NCBI RefSeq assembly: GCF_023700755.1
Contig: NZ_JAMKOJ010000013.1
Span: forward strand, 57,911 to 121,910
From: Allorhizobium sonneratiae
Lineage (GTDB): Bacteria; Pseudomonadota; Alphaproteobacteria; Rhizobiales; Rhizobiaceae
Direction of reading: 5' to 3'
Length of the DNA stretch: 64,000 nt
Of this stretch, positions 25,931-35,801 are shown one piece after another. The translations under genes were made by a program, and so were the position numbers. The notes under the pieces were generated by a model. The model did no database searches. It was not told the DNA's origin and saw nothing but the letters and a program-made list of their open reading frames with translations. Numbering within the stretch: the stretch's first letter is position 1; each line of letters begins with the position of its first letter.

Positions 25931-27853
25931 GTGACATCGAAGCCTGAGACGCCCCTGCTGGATCAGATCGCCCTTCCCGCCGACCTCAAGGAGATCGACG
26001 ACCGCGCCCTGCCGCAACTGGCAAGGGAAGTCCGCGACGAGATGATCGATGCGGTCTCGGTGACCGGCGGGCATCTTGGTGCCGGCCTCGGCGTTGTCGA
26101 ATTGACGATTGCCATTCACAAGGTGTTCGACACGCCGCATGACCGGCTGATCTTCGATGTCGGCCATCAATGCTATCCTCACAAGATCCTCACCGGACGG
26201 CGCGAGCGCATCCGCACGCTGCGTCAGGAAGACGGTCTGTCCGGCTTCACCAAACGGGCCGAAAGTGACTATGATCCCTTTGGTGCGGCCCATTCCTCCA
26301 CCTCGATTTCCGCCGGTCTCGGCATGGCGGTGGCGGCGGACCTGTCAAAGACCGACCGCAAGGTCATCGCCGTCATCGGCGACGGAGCGTTGTCGGCGGG
26401 CATGGCGTTCGAGGCGCTGAACAATGCCGGCAGCCTTGATGCGCGCCTGATCGTCATCCTCAACGACAATGACATGTCGATTGCCCCGCCCACGGGCGCG
26501 ATGAGCGCTTATCTCGCAAGGCTAGCCTCGGGCCGCACCTATATGGGCTTTCGTGAATTCGGCAAGAAGCTCACCGCCTATCTCGGGCGCAATATCGACC
26601 GGGCGATCACCCGCGCCGTTGAACATGCGCGCGGCTATGTCACCGGCGGCACCATGTTCGAGGAAATGGGTTTTTACCATATCGGCCCCATCGACGGCCA
26701 TTCTTTCGACCATCTCCTGCCGGTGCTGCGCAATGTGCGCGACCATGCCCAGGGGCCGGTGCTGATCCATGTCGTCACACAAAAGGGCAAGGGTTATCCG
26801 CCCGCCGAAGCCGCCGCAGACAAATATCACGCCGTCAACACCTTCGATGTCATCAACGGGGCACAGGCCAAGGCCAAGCCGAATGCACCGAGCTATACCG
26901 CCGTCTTTGCCGAAGCCCTGCTGGAAGAGGCCCGCCTTGACGAGAAAATCGTCGGCATCACCGCCGCCATGCCGTCCGGCACCGGGCTCGACAAGTTGCA
27001 GGAGGTCTTTCCCGAGCGCATCTTCGATGTCGGCATTGCCGAACAGCATGCGGTGACCTTTGCAGCAGGCCTTGCCGCGGAAGGATACAAGCCATTCTGC
27101 GCGCTTTATTCCACCTTTCTCCAGCGCGGTTACGATCAGGTGGTGCATGATGTGGCCATTCAGGGCCTGCCGGTGCGCTTTCCCATCGACCGGGCGGGTT
27201 TTGTCGGCGCGGACGGGCCGACCCATGCCGGGTCTTTCGACACCGGTTTTCTGGCAAGCCTGCCGGGCTTCGTCGTCATGGCCGCCGCTGACGAGGCGGA
27301 ACTGAAACATATGGTGCGCACCGCTGTCGCCTATGATGAAGGGCCGATCTCCTTCCGTTATCCGCGCGGCGAAGGCGTGGGCGTCAACCTGCCAGAACGC
27401 GGCGCCATCCTTGAGATCGGCAAAGGCCGGATCATGAAGGAGGGCACGAAAGTCGCGCTTCTGTCTTTCGGCACAAGGCTTGCCGCCTGCCTGAGCGCCG
27501 CCGAGGATCTGGAGGCCGCCGGCCTTTCGACCACTGTGGCCGATGCCCGCTTTGCCAAGCCGCTGGATGAAGCCCTCATTCGCCAGCTTGCCCGCCACCA
27601 TGCCGTGCTGGTGACGGTGGAGGAAGGCGCGGTCGGCGGCTTTGGCAGTCAGGTTCTGCATCTTTTGGCCAATGCCGGTTTGCTCGACAGCGGACTGAAA
27701 GTCAGAAGCCTTGTGCTGCCGGATGTCTGGATGGATCAGGCAAAGCCGGAAAAAATGTATGCCAAGGCCGGTCTCGACGCCAAAGGCATTGTTTCCACCG
27801 TGTTTGCCGCCCTGTCGCAAGACGAATCCGGACGCGACCGGATCCATCGCTGA
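25931..27853 (+). CDS. dxs: 1-deoxy-D-xylulose-5-phosphate synthase
   Basis: First enzyme of the non-mevalonate isoprenoid pathway; condenses pyruvate and glyceraldehyde 3-phosphate with thiamine diphosphate. 640 residues. The ThDP/Mg motif is [18 protein letters not shown] followed by NDNDMSI (about residues 155-185), and the pyrimidine-binding domain carries [17 protein letters not shown] with its catalytic Glu near 370. The start is a GTG at 25931. It ends in a strong shared terminator (27880-27914). In related rhizobia xseB precedes and tlyA follows; here the efflux operon and a chemoreceptor lie in between. Confidence 0.95.
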   Translation: MTSKPETPLLDQIALPADLKEIDDRALPQLAREVRDEMIDAVSVTGGHLGAGLGVVELTIAIHKVFDTPHDRLIFDVGHQCYPHKILTGRRERIRTLRQEDGLSGFTKRAESDYDPFGAAHSSTSISAGLGMAVAADLSKTDRKVIAVIGDGALSAGMAFEALNNAGSLDARLIVILNDNDMSIAPPTGAMSAYLARLASGRTYMGFREFGKKLTAYLGRNIDRAITRAVEHARGYVTGGTMFEEMGFYHIGPIDGHSFDHLLPVLRNVRDHAQGPVLIHVVTQKGKGYPPAEAAADKYHAVNTFDVINGAQAKAKPNAPSYTAVFAEALLEEARLDEKIVGITAAMPSGTGLDKLQEVFPERIFDVGIAEQHAVTFAAGLAAEGYKPFCALYSTFLQRGYDQVVHDVAIQGLPVRFPIDRAGFVGADGPTHAGSFDTGFLASLPGFVVMAAADEAELKHMVRTAVAYDEGPISFRYPRGEGVGVNLPERGAILEIGKGRIMKEGTKVALLSFGTRLAACLSAAEDLEAAGLSTTVADARFAKPLDEALIRQLARHHAVLVTVEEGAVGGFGSQVLHLLANAGLLDSGLKVRSLVLPDVWMDQAKPEKMYAKAGLDAKGIVSTVFAALSQDESGRDRIHR

Positions 27854-27879
27854 CCCGGATATCGGTGATCATACACAAG

Positions 27880-27914
27880 AAAGGCCGGTTGCACCCATGA
27901 TGCAACCGGCCTTT
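27880..27914. terminator. Bidirectional Rho-independent terminator
   Basis: Perfect 14-bp stem aaaggccggttgca (27880-27893) and tgcaaccggccttt (27901-27914) with a 7-nt loop. It lies between the convergent dxs and chemoreceptor genes. Confidence 0.88.
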
Positions 27915-27938
27915 TGTCTTTGCCCTGTGATGATGATC

Positions 27939-29984
27939 TCAGAACTCTTCCCAATCCTGCTGGGCCTGCTGGGCCGGCGCTGCGGCACCACCAAAGGCCT
28001 TGCCCAACCGGTCCGCCAGTTTGCGCGCGGGAGAGGCAACCGGTCGTGCCGTGGATTTTGCCGCAACGGGAGCCGAAAGCGGCTGCGCCCGCGATGGCAC
28101 TTGCGCAGCAGACGGCTTGACAGCCTGTGCCTGCGTTGACCGGGAGGGGGCTTGCATGGATGTCTGATGGTTCAGGCTGGCGCCTGCTGCCCTCTGATCG
28201 CCCAGCTTGAAGCGGCTGAGCAATTGCATCAGCGCATCGGCTTCGGACGCCAGCGTATGGCTCGCCGCCGTCTGCTGCTCGACCATGGCGGCATTTTTCT
28301 GCGTGCCCTGATCCATGCTGGTGACGGATTCGTTGATTTCCGACAAACCGATCGCCTGCTCGCGCGCGGCGGTGACGATCGCGGTCACATGTTCGTTGAT
28401 ATCGCGGACAGCAACGACGATCTCTTCCAGTTCGCGGCCGGTTTCATCGACCAGCGACACGCCAGTTGCGACATGGGCGGAGGATGCGCCGATCAGGCCC
28501 TTGATCTCCTTGGCCGCATTGGCCGAACGCTCAGCCAGCGCCCGCACTTCCTGCGCCACGACGGCAAAGCCCTTGCCCGCATCGCCGGCACGGGCCGCCT
28601 CGACGCCTGCATTCAAGGCCAGAAGATTGGTCTGGAACGCGATATCCTCGATCACCCCGATGATATTGCCGATTTCACCGGAGGATTTCTCGATCTCGGT
28701 CATGGCGGCAACGGCCTTGCGCACCACCTCGCCGGAACGTTCGGCCCCCTTGCGGGTGGTGTTGACCAGCGCACCGGCGGTTTCGGCGCGCGAGGCGGTA
28801 TCCTTCACCGTGGTCGTCACCTCTTCCAGCGCCGCTGCCGTTTCCTCGACACTTGCGGTCTGCTGTTCGGTGCGCTTGGCCAGATCGTCGGCGGAAGCGC
28901 GGATTTCCGCGGCCCCGGAATGGATCATCCGGGCGTTTTCTCCCACAGTGATCAGCGCGCCTTGCAGTTTGGACAGGGATTCATTGAAATTCACGCGCAG
29001 ACTGTCCAGCCGCTCGGCAAAGGGCCTGTCCAGACGCCTAGCGACATCGCCTTCGGCCAGTGCAGCAAGACCGGAGGCGAGTTCTGCCATGGCGAAACCG
29101 ATTTCATCGGCTTCCTGCTGTTTGCGCATCTCTGTTTCGCGATGCTCGGCCTCGGTCTTGTTGCGCATGGCGTCGGCCTCTTCTGCCATGCGGTGATTTT
29201 CAATCGCGGCCTGCTTGAACACCAGCACGGCCTGTGCCATGCGGCCAACCTCGTCCTCACGGTCGGTTGCGGGAATGTCCACGGTCCTGTCACCGCCAGC
29301 CAGCGCTGTCATCGCCTGTGTCATGCCAACAAGCGGCACGACCATGGAGCGGGCCAGTAACCAGATCAGGACGACGGCCACACCGCCTGCGATCACGCAA
29401 CCGATCACCAGCGACATCTGCAAGGTGTCATGGGCACTGGTGACGATCGCATGACTGGCCGCCTTATCCTTGCGTTCATGGGCAAAAAGCGAATCGAAAC
29501 CCTGGCGAACGGCTTGCAGCTGAACATTGCTGCTCTTGACCCTGCTGTTATAGGCCTGCGGGTCCTTTTGCGCCTCCTCCATTGCCTTGGCAATCTGATC
29601 CGGACCCATCAGGGCAAGATAGGCCTCTACGGCGCTTTTCAGGTCAGAAAACCGTTGAAGGGGCGCATCCGGATCAGAAGACGCCAGCGAGCGGGCATCA
29701 TCAATGGCCTGCAGGAGAGCGGCGTTATGGGCCGGCATATCCTTCAGGATCGACGGATCCTTGGTGAGGATGTAACCGCGCGCATCGAGATGCTGCTGCA
29801 GCACACCCTGCCAGGCCTCTTGCAGGCTATCGATAACCGCCTGCGAGCGCATCATGTCTTCCGAGGCATTACTTGCCAGCCTGCCCTGCCAGAAGACCAC
29901 GGCGGAAGCGACAAAGCAGAACGCCATGATGGCACAAAAGGTCAGATAGAGTTTTTGACTGAGAGGCAAATTTTTAAACGACAT
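27939..29984 (-). CDS. Methyl-accepting chemotaxis protein with C-terminal DWEEF tether
   Basis: Chemoreceptor of 681 residues in the inner membrane. TM1 at about 10-31, a helical periplasmic sensor (about 35-190) and TM2 at about 190-212. HAMP follows (about 213-265), and a second HAMP-like block near 295-350. The signalling domain carries the highly conserved hairpin tip [23 protein letters not shown] in overlapping pieces near residue 450. A Pro/Ala/Gln-rich flexible tail of about 80 residues ends in DWEEF, resembling the pentapeptide that tethers CheR/CheB. It is monocistronic, converging on dxs; GGAAGA precedes the ATG. Confidence 0.92.
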   Translation of the reverse strand: MSFKNLPLSQKLYLTFCAIMAFCFVASAVVFWQGRLASNASEDMMRSQAVIDSLQEAWQGVLQQHLDARGYILTKDPSILKDMPAHNAALLQAIDDARSLASSDPDAPLQRFSDLKSAVEAYLALMGPDQIAKAMEEAQKDPQAYNSRVKSSNVQLQAVRQGFDSLFAHERKDKAASHAIVTSAHDTLQMSLVIGCVIAGGVAVVLIWLLARSMVVPLVGMTQAMTALAGGDRTVDIPATDREDEVGRMAQAVLVFKQAAIENHRMAEEADAMRNKTEAEHRETEMRKQQEADEIGFAMAELASGLAALAEGDVARRLDRPFAERLDSLRVNFNESLSKLQGALITVGENARMIHSGAAEIRASADDLAKRTEQQTASVEETAAALEEVTTTVKDTASRAETAGALVNTTRKGAERSGEVVRKAVAAMTEIEKSSGEIGNIIGVIEDIAFQTNLLALNAGVEAARAGDAGKGFAVVAQEVRALAERSANAAKEIKGLIGASSAHVATGVSLVDETGRELEEIVVAVRDINEHVTAIVTAAREQAIGLSEINESVTSMDQGTQKNAAMVEQQTAASHTLASEADALMQLLSRFKLGDQRAAGASLNHQTSMQAPSRSTQAQAVKPSAAQVPSRAQPLSAPVAAKSTARPVASPARKLADRLGKAFGGAAAPAQQAQQDWEEF

Positions 29985-30313
29985 GGTCTTCCACTTTCAG
30001 CCGTGCGGCCACAGAGCCAATCCCCGTTTAGACGACAGAATCACCTGAAGTGCCTTACCATCCTGCAGCAATTGCCCCGTCGCGCAGCATTCCGACATGA
30101 TACAGACTTGGATATTGGCAAGTCTGCTCTACTCTCCTACGTTGCGTCGCACTCTGGCAGGTGGCATGTAAAAAAACGGTTATTTTTTCGGCACAATCGC
30201 CAGCTTTCCCTGCCTATATTCATTGCTGTCGGGAAAGACCGGCTTTCGGCGCGCAGGCCCTGCAAAAAAGCCAGCTCTTGCATAAGGGAACGGAAACAGG
30301 CATTCACCAGCCC
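29985..30313. other. Intergenic region between divergent chemoreceptor gene and tlyA
   Basis: A 329-bp interval with no credible gene and no repeat copy. It must hold the promoters of both divergent transcripts; I cannot assign them by eye. Confidence 0.4.
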
Positions 30314-31153
30314 ATGTCGAAAACCACACCACCCAAAGCTCCAACACCCGCCACCGCCGCACCTCTTACACCCGCGCAGCGGCTCGACCAGTTGCTTCTC
30401 AGTCTTGACCTTTTCGCCAGCCGCTCACGCGCCCGCGACGCCATTGCCCGCGGCACGGTGCGCGTGGATGGCCGGATCGTGACCAAGCCGGGGCAGGTTT
30501 TCGCCCCGGATGTCACAATCGAGATCGACGACCCGGCGCAGGACTATGTCTCGCGTGCGGCGCTGAAGCTGGTGGCCGGTCTCGACCACTTCGGCCTTGA
30601 TCCATCGGGACAGGTCTGTCTGGATGTCGGGGCCTCGACCGGCGGCTTTACTCAAGTGCTGCTGGAACGCGGTGCGGAGCATGTCATCGCCGTCGATGTC
30701 GGCCATGACCAGATGCACAGGCAGATTGCCGAAGATGCCCGCGTCAGCAATTACGAAGGCGTCAATGCCCGTTTTCTGGCGCGCGAGACAATCGCAAACC
30801 GGGCTTTCACCTTTCTCGTTTCCGATGTTTCTTTCATTTCGCTGAAGCTGGCGCTGGCACCTGCCCTTGCTCTTGCCGAGCCCGGCAGCCAGTGTCTGCT
30901 GCTGGTGAAGCCGCAATTCGAGGCGGGCCGGGACGCCATCAGCAAGGCCGGACTTCTGAAAGCTCCGGACACTGCACCTGCGATTGCCGCAGAACTGGAA
31001 CATTGGCTTACCGCCGAGATGGGCTGGGAAAGCCTTGGCCTTGCCCCTTCGCCACTCACCGGTGGCGACGGCAATCAGGAATTTCTGCTTGCCGGGCATA
31101 AACCCTCATCATCACAAACGCCCTCATCATCACCGTCCAAGGACAGACCATGA
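30314..31153 (+). CDS. tlyA: TlyA family rRNA 2'-O-methyltransferase
   Basis: Predicted SAM-dependent 2'-O-methyltransferase of ribosomal RNA (hemolysin A/TlyA family). It has 279 residues. An N-terminal S4 RNA-binding domain (RLDQLLLSLDLFASRSRARDAI and VRVDGRIVTKPGQ) is followed by an FtsJ-type Rossmann domain with CLDVGASTGGFTQVLLERGA and the later FLVSDVSFISL. The ATG at 30314 is chosen; the frame is open upstream. Its stop overlaps the start of the next gene in ATGA, so the two RNA methylases are coupled. Confidence 0.9.
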   Translation: MSKTTPPKAPTPATAAPLTPAQRLDQLLLSLDLFASRSRARDAIARGTVRVDGRIVTKPGQVFAPDVTIEIDDPAQDYVSRAALKLVAGLDHFGLDPSGQVCLDVGASTGGFTQVLLERGAEHVIAVDVGHDQMHRQIAEDARVSNYEGVNARFLARETIANRAFTFLVSDVSFISLKLALAPALALAEPGSQCLLLVKPQFEAGRDAISKAGLLKAPDTAPAIAAELEHWLTAEMGWESLGLAPSPLTGGDGNQEFLLAGHKPSSSQTPSSSPSKDRP

Positions 31154-32406
31154 GCACCGAGACCCTGACGATCAACAGCCTTGGCGCAGAAGGCGATGGC
31201 ATCGCCCATGGTCCTGACGGCCCCATCTATGTGCCCTATTCCCTGCCAGGGGAAACGGTCACGGTGGCGCGGGTGAAAAACGAGGCCAGTCTTTTCTCGA
31301 TCCTCACCCCCTCCCCGGACCGGATCGAGCCGGTCTGCCGCCATTTCGGCCCGGAGGGCAAAGGCGGCGCCTGTGGCGGCTGCTCGCTGCAACATATGGC
31401 AGGCCCTGCCTATGGCACATACAAGCGGCAACTGGTGATCGACGCGCTGAAGGCACGCGGCATTATGGCCGAGGTTTCGGCCCTGGTCGAAGCCCATCCG
31501 GGCGAGCGGCGGCGGCTGGTCTATACGGTGCGCAACCGCGAGCGCGGGTTGATTTTCGGCTTCAATCAGTCCGGAACCCATCATGTCGTGCCGGTGGAAG
31601 ACTGTCCGATCACCACGCCGGGCATTCTCGACCGTCTTGCGGCGCTAAAAGCCATCTGCCGGGCCATGGCCTCCGGCTCGGACGCCTTCCGCATGACGGT
31701 GATCGAGACCACGACCGGGCTCGACGTCTCACTCGATGGGGTGCGCGGCGGGCTGAAGGAGCGCGAACGGCGCGCCATCACGGAGACCGTGCTCACGCTC
31801 AAGGGCATTGCCCGCGTCTCCGTCAATGGCGAGATCGTCATCGAGCCGCAAAAGCCGCTGCTCGATTTTGCCGGAGCGCTGGTCGCCGTCCCACCCGGTG
31901 CCTTTACCCAGGCGACCCGGCAGGCGGAAGAGGCCATGGCAGCACTGGTGCTCGATCATGTCGGCAAGGCCAAAAAAGTGGCCGACCTCTTTGCCGGGAT
32001 TGGCACATTCGCGCTGAGGCTCGCACGCAAAGCCCAGGTTCTGGCGGTGGAATCCGATGAGAAAGCGCTTGCCGCGCTCGATTTTGCCGCCCGCACCACC
32101 CAAGGCCTGAAGCCGGTCAAGGTTGAGCGGCGCGACCTCTTCCGCCGTCCGCTGACCCCGGCGGAGCTGAAGGGCTTCGATGCCGTGGTCTTCGATCCAC
32201 CGCGCGCAGGCGCCGAAGCGCAATCAGCCGAACTGGCGCGCTCTGGCGTGAAAACGCTGGTGGCTGTCAGTTGTAACGCGCTGACGCTGGCGCGCGATCT
32301 GCAGATCTTGACCGCAGGCGGCTATCGCATCGATACCATCACGCCCATCGACCAGTTTTTATGGTCGCCACATGTGGAAGTGGTGGCAGTGCTCAGCAAG
32401 GTTTGA
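31150..32406 (+). CDS. 23S rRNA (uracil-5-)methyltransferase RlmD/RumA family
   Basis: SAM-dependent 5-methyluridine methyltransferase. 418 residues: an N-terminal TRAM-like domain (about 1-50), an iron-sulfur cysteine cluster (CRHFGPEGKGGACGGCSL, about residues 62-79), the central domain, then the methylase domain with VADLFAGIGTFALRLA, VVFDPPRAGAEAQ and the catalytic cysteine in VAVSCNALTLARDL near the C terminus. Overlaps tlyA by 4 bp. Which uridine it modifies (RlmD or RlmC/TrmA type) cannot be settled by eye. Confidence 0.88.
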   Translation: MSTETLTINSLGAEGDGIAHGPDGPIYVPYSLPGETVTVARVKNEASLFSILTPSPDRIEPVCRHFGPEGKGGACGGCSLQHMAGPAYGTYKRQLVIDALKARGIMAEVSALVEAHPGERRRLVYTVRNRERGLIFGFNQSGTHHVVPVEDCPITTPGILDRLAALKAICRAMASGSDAFRMTVIETTTGLDVSLDGVRGGLKERERRAITETVLTLKGIARVSVNGEIVIEPQKPLLDFAGALVAVPPGAFTQATRQAEEAMAALVLDHVGKAKKVADLFAGIGTFALRLARKAQVLAVESDEKALAALDFAARTTQGLKPVKVERRDLFRRPLTPAELKGFDAVVFDPPRAGAEAQSAELARSGVKTLVAVSCNALTLARDLQILTAGGYRIDTITPIDQFLWSPHVEVVAVLSKV

Positions 32407-32423
32407 GCGCAGCAGGAGCGACC

Positions 32424-32738
32424 TCAATAGGCCCTGAGCCTGCCGCTGCCGACCGCATTGTCGCAGCGGCAGGTTTCACCCACCCTGCCCGGCGGTTTCG
32501 GACAGGAATAAAAGGCAACATCATGCTCGCTTGGCGGTGGCTTGATCACGCAGTAATAGCGTGTCGGGCGCACCGGCGGCTCACCCGGCTGCCGTGTCCC
32601 CAGATCGCGCGTGATAACATTGGGGGTCTGGGTGGTCACCGCATTCGGCGACCCAACAATCACGCCGCCCGCCCAGACAGGCAAAGCCGACATAAGGCAG
32701 GAGGCAAGCCCTGCCACAACAACCAGTCTACCGCGCAT
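32424..32738 (-). CDS. Small exported hypothetical protein
   Basis: 104 residues with an N-terminal signal peptide (LVVVAGLASCLMSALPVWA-G). The mature part is short and Pro/Arg-rich with four cysteines (YYCVIKPP, FYSCPKPP, ETCRCDN), so disulfide-bonded periplasmic or secreted. I recognise no family. It converges with the rlmD-like gene (17 bp gap), and a full repeat copy (32755-32862) lies 16 bp upstream of its start, leaving little room for a promoter unless it lies within or beyond the repeat. Confidence 0.65.
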   Translation of the reverse strand: MRGRLVVVAGLASCLMSALPVWAGGVIVGSPNAVTTQTPNVITRDLGTRQPGEPPVRPTRYYCVIKPPPSEHDVAFYSCPKPPGRVGETCRCDNAVGSGRLRAY

Positions 32739-32754
32739 GGCAGCCTCCCTGTTC

Positions 32755-32912
32755 TTTACAGCGCCGTGCGTTTTATAAAACGCACAAAGGACGCTGTAAC
32801 ACTTTAAATCTGCTGCATAATTTTACCCTTAAATCAATTCCGATTTAAGGAATTATGCAGTAATTTTCTACATCATTCCTGAAACCGGTTTCAGTTTAAG
32901 GCATGATTGCAG
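32755..32912. repeat. Full copy of dispersed intergenic repeat (P + Q) plus S-like palindrome
   Basis: Module P: ttacagcgcc, gtgcgttttataaaacgcac and ggacgctgtaa. Module Q: cactttaaatctgctgcat and arms ccttaaatc/gatttaagg, to aattatgcag at 32860. A further palindrome at 32869-32912 (acatcattcctgaaac to ggcatgattgc) is related to 5659-5706. Confidence 0.85.
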
Positions 32913-32999
32913 CAGCAATACTGCCTTATCAAAGAAGCGCAGGGCTTTCAAACCTCCAGAACCGGACAGGTTTGCACAGAGGCCACCACCCGGGTCAGG

Positions 33000-33764
33000 T
33001 TATCGGCCTTTTGCCTTTAAAAACATCTCAAAGGCCGAGCGCGCTTCGGCACTGCGCAATTGCCTGGAAAAACTTGCCAGTTCCCGATCGATCCGCTCCA
33101 GAACGGTCTTGGTGTCGGCACGAAGCAGGGCGCGGGCACTGGTGAGCGCTTCCGGCGGCTTGGCGGCCAGCGACGATGCCAGCGCCAGCGTCTCCGCCTC
33201 AACCGCTTCCGGCGCGACCACTTTCCAGATCAGGCCTGCCTCACGCGCGGCCTCTGCCGAAAAGCCTTCCCCTGCCGCCAGCAGTGCAAAGGCGCGCTGC
33301 GGCCCCATGATCGCAGGTCCGAGCAGACTGGAGGCCGCTTCCGGCACCAGCGCCAGATCGACGAAGGGGGTCTTGAACAGGCTGCGGCTGGAGGCGACCG
33401 TCAGATCACAATGCATGTGCAGCGTCGTGCCGATGCCGATGGCCAGACCATCGACGCCTGAAACCATGGGCTTAGTCGCTTTGGCAAGTGCCTTGATAAA
33501 AACGGCAGCGGCGGGCGGTTCATCGCTGCCGGAAAGGGCATAGCCGAGAAAATCCGCCATGTCATTTCCGGCAGAAAAACAGCCATCCGTGCCGAGAAAG
33601 GCGATGACGCGCAGGCTGTCATCGCGTTCCGCCTCGACCAAGGCCTCAGTCATCTGCCGGTACATATCGGCAGTGATGGCGTTCTTCTTCTCCGGCCGGT
33701 TGAAGCGGATAACCAGCACGCCCGGATGAGCTTGCGGCCGCTCGATCAGCACATGATCGGTCAT
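33000..33764 (-). CDS. Enoyl-CoA hydratase/isomerase family protein, isomerase-like active site
   Basis: Crotonase-fold acyl-CoA enzyme of 254 residues in fatty or dicarboxylic acid breakdown. The oxyanion-hole region is FSAGNDMADF (about 70) and the second SGVDGLAIGIGTTLHMHCDL (about 110). The two glutamates of hydratases are missing: the GGGCEL position reads GIGTTL and the QPE position reads TPF. A Glu is present in ALVPEAASS, where Eci1-type delta3-delta2-enoyl-CoA isomerases have theirs. Start ATG at 33764 follows GAGGAG. It lies 10 bp after the acyl-CoA dehydrogenase gene, in one operon. Confidence 0.8.
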   Translation of the reverse strand: MTDHVLIERPQAHPGVLVIRFNRPEKKNAITADMYRQMTEALVEAERDDSLRVIAFLGTDGCFSAGNDMADFLGYALSGSDEPPAAAVFIKALAKATKPMVSGVDGLAIGIGTTLHMHCDLTVASSRSLFKTPFVDLALVPEAASSLLGPAIMGPQRAFALLAAGEGFSAEAAREAGLIWKVVAPEAVEAETLALASSLAAKPPEALTSARALLRADTKTVLERIDRELASFSRQLRSAEARSAFEMFLKAKGR

Positions 33765-33774
33765 TATACGCTCC

Positions 33775-35547
33775 TCAAACCAGGACGGCGCGGGCAAGGG
33801 CCAGGCTTTCCGCCCCGCCGACCACCGCCTGTTTCAGCGCTGCCGTTTCCGCCAAAAGGTTTTCGGCGGCAAAGCGGCAAAGCGGCGTCTGCCGCCCTTC
33901 CTCACTTTCCGCCAGTGCGCCTTTGGCCAGATAAGCGCCCGTCAGGGTTAGACCAAACAGGCGTTGATAGGGCGTGGCTCCCGAAAGCGCCTCCATCATC
34001 GCGCCGTCATCAAGGCGGGAAAGCAGCCATTCGGTTGCCTCTTCCAGATCACGGATCGAGGCAAAAAGCCGGCTGGCGGTATCGCCAAAGCTATCCAGGT
34101 TGCTGGCATCGACAAAGACGGCAATCGCCTTCAATTCCTCGATAAAGCCGCGCACATGGTCGCCGCCCGACAGGGGCAGTTTGCGCGCAACCAGATCGAT
34201 GGCCTGAATGCCATTGGTGCCTTCATAGATCGGGGCAATGCGGGCATCGCGCAGATAGCGCGCCGCGCCCGTTTCTTCGATAAAGCCCATGCCGCCATGC
34301 ACCTGTATGCCCAGCGAGGCGACCTCCACCCCGATATCGGTGGAAAAGCTCTTGGCGATCGGGGTGAGAAGGGCGGCGCGCTCGTGAAAATGGCGGCGCT
34401 TGTCTTCATCGGCCCGGTGGCTCATGTCGATGGCATGGGCGCAGGCATAGCTGATGGCCCGCGCCCCTTGAGTCAGCGCCTTCATCGTCAACAGCATCCG
34501 CGCCACATCGGGGTGCTCGATGATTGGGCTCATGCCGGAACCGCTCCAGCCAGGCGCCTTGCCTTGGGTGCGCTCCTTCGCATAGGCCAACGCCTTCTGG
34601 GTGGCGGCTTCGGCTATGGCGACGCCCTGCATGGCCACGGCAAGGCGCGCATTGTTCATCATGGTGAACATGCAGGCGAGACCCTTGTTTTCCTCGCCGA
34701 TCAGATAGCCGACCGCGCCCGGCTCATCGCCAAAACGGCCATCGCCAAAAATCATCGTGCAGGTTGGCGCACCGTGAATGCCAAGCTTGTGCTCCAGCGA
34801 ATGGCAGAAAAGATCATTGCGGGCTCCAAGCGTGCCGTCCTCGTTTACCAGGAATTTCGGCACGAGAAACAGCGAAATACCGCGGGTTCCGGCAGGCGCA
34901 TCAGGCAGACGGGCCAGAACCAGATGAATGATATTGTCGGTGGCGTCATGTTCGCCCCAGGTGATGAAAATTTTCTGGCCGAAAATCCGGTAGCTGCCGT
35001 CATCGCGGCGCTCGGCCCGGCTTTTCAATACGCCGAGATCGGAGCCGGCATGCGGCTCGGTCAGGTTCATGGTCGCCATCCATTCGCCCGAGACCATGCG
35101 CTCGAGGAAAGTCTGTTTCAGCGCGTCTGCACCATGCGCGATCAGCGCCTCAACCGCGCCCACCGTCAGCGTCGGCCCGAGAACGAAGGCCATGGAACCG
35201 GAATTCCACATCTCAAGGGCCGCGACATGCAGAAGATGCGGCAGACCCTGCCCGCCATGGGCTTCTGGCGCCGTCAAGCCGTTCCAGCCTGCCGCCGCCC
35301 AGCGTCGATAAAGATCGGCCCAGCCGTCTGGAAGGGTGACGGTGGCATCCTTCAGGCGCGGCCCCTGCCGGTCGCCATTATCGGCCAGTGGCGCAATCTC
35401 TTCGGCAGCAAAACGGCCCGCCTCTTCCAGAATGGCATCGACGACATCTTCGGACAGATCGCCGAACACGCCATCCTCCAGCGCCTCGCCCAAGCCCGCC
35501 ACCTGTTTCAGGGTAAAGGCAATTTCCTCCACGGGAGCCTTGTACAT
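33775..35547 (-). CDS. Acyl-CoA dehydrogenase, DmdC/AcdA-type (large family)
   Basis: FAD enzyme that oxidises an acyl-CoA to the 2-enoyl-CoA. 590 residues, longer than classic acyl-CoA dehydrogenases because of the extra N- and C-terminal segments of the 3-methylmercaptopropionyl-CoA dehydrogenase-like group. Visible features: ATMNLTEPHAGSDLGVLKSRA and IFGQKIFITWGEHD (FAD/substrate loops), then YLRDARIAPIYEGTNGIQAIDL with the catalytic Glu region. Strong Shine-Dalgarno GGAGGAGG before the ATG at 35547. First of a two-gene operon with the enoyl-CoA isomerase/hydratase. The actual acyl substrate is unknown. Confidence 0.88.
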   Translation of the reverse strand: MYKAPVEEIAFTLKQVAGLGEALEDGVFGDLSEDVVDAILEEAGRFAAEEIAPLADNGDRQGPRLKDATVTLPDGWADLYRRWAAAGWNGLTAPEAHGGQGLPHLLHVAALEMWNSGSMAFVLGPTLTVGAVEALIAHGADALKQTFLERMVSGEWMATMNLTEPHAGSDLGVLKSRAERRDDGSYRIFGQKIFITWGEHDATDNIIHLVLARLPDAPAGTRGISLFLVPKFLVNEDGTLGARNDLFCHSLEHKLGIHGAPTCTMIFGDGRFGDEPGAVGYLIGEENKGLACMFTMMNNARLAVAMQGVAIAEAATQKALAYAKERTQGKAPGWSGSGMSPIIEHPDVARMLLTMKALTQGARAISYACAHAIDMSHRADEDKRRHFHERAALLTPIAKSFSTDIGVEVASLGIQVHGGMGFIEETGAARYLRDARIAPIYEGTNGIQAIDLVARKLPLSGGDHVRGFIEELKAIAVFVDASNLDSFGDTASRLFASIRDLEEATEWLLSRLDDGAMMEALSGATPYQRLFGLTLTGAYLAKGALAESEEGRQTPLCRFAAENLLAETAALKQAVVGGAESLALARAVLV

Positions 35548-35801
35548 CGCGTCACCTCCTCCTCATTCCGCCACTGCGCATCGGCGCAAAGCAGGCTGCC
35601 AGTTTCTTGATATCCCATTTTTAGCTAATTTATTTTTACGTAAACGTCAATATTTTTCAACAGACTTTCCGCTCTGCCCCACGCACATTGATCTTGCTCT
35701 TCACCGGCTTGTCTTTACCCTATCTTGCCCTAGTTCAGCTTGCCCTGACCTGCTGATGCCGTTTATGGATCATCGGGGTACAATGGATATGAGGGCAAAT
35801 C

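Noticed and set aside
32361..32807. Several small frames ending in or containing RFIKRTKDA or starting MSRFIVL
   Set aside because: They are translations of the dispersed palindromic repeats (also near 14800, 46770, 9869 and 41331), not genes.
33964..35610. 548-codon open frame opposite the acyl-CoA dehydrogenase
   Set aside because: The complementary strand carries a recognised dehydrogenase with a strong ribosome binding site.
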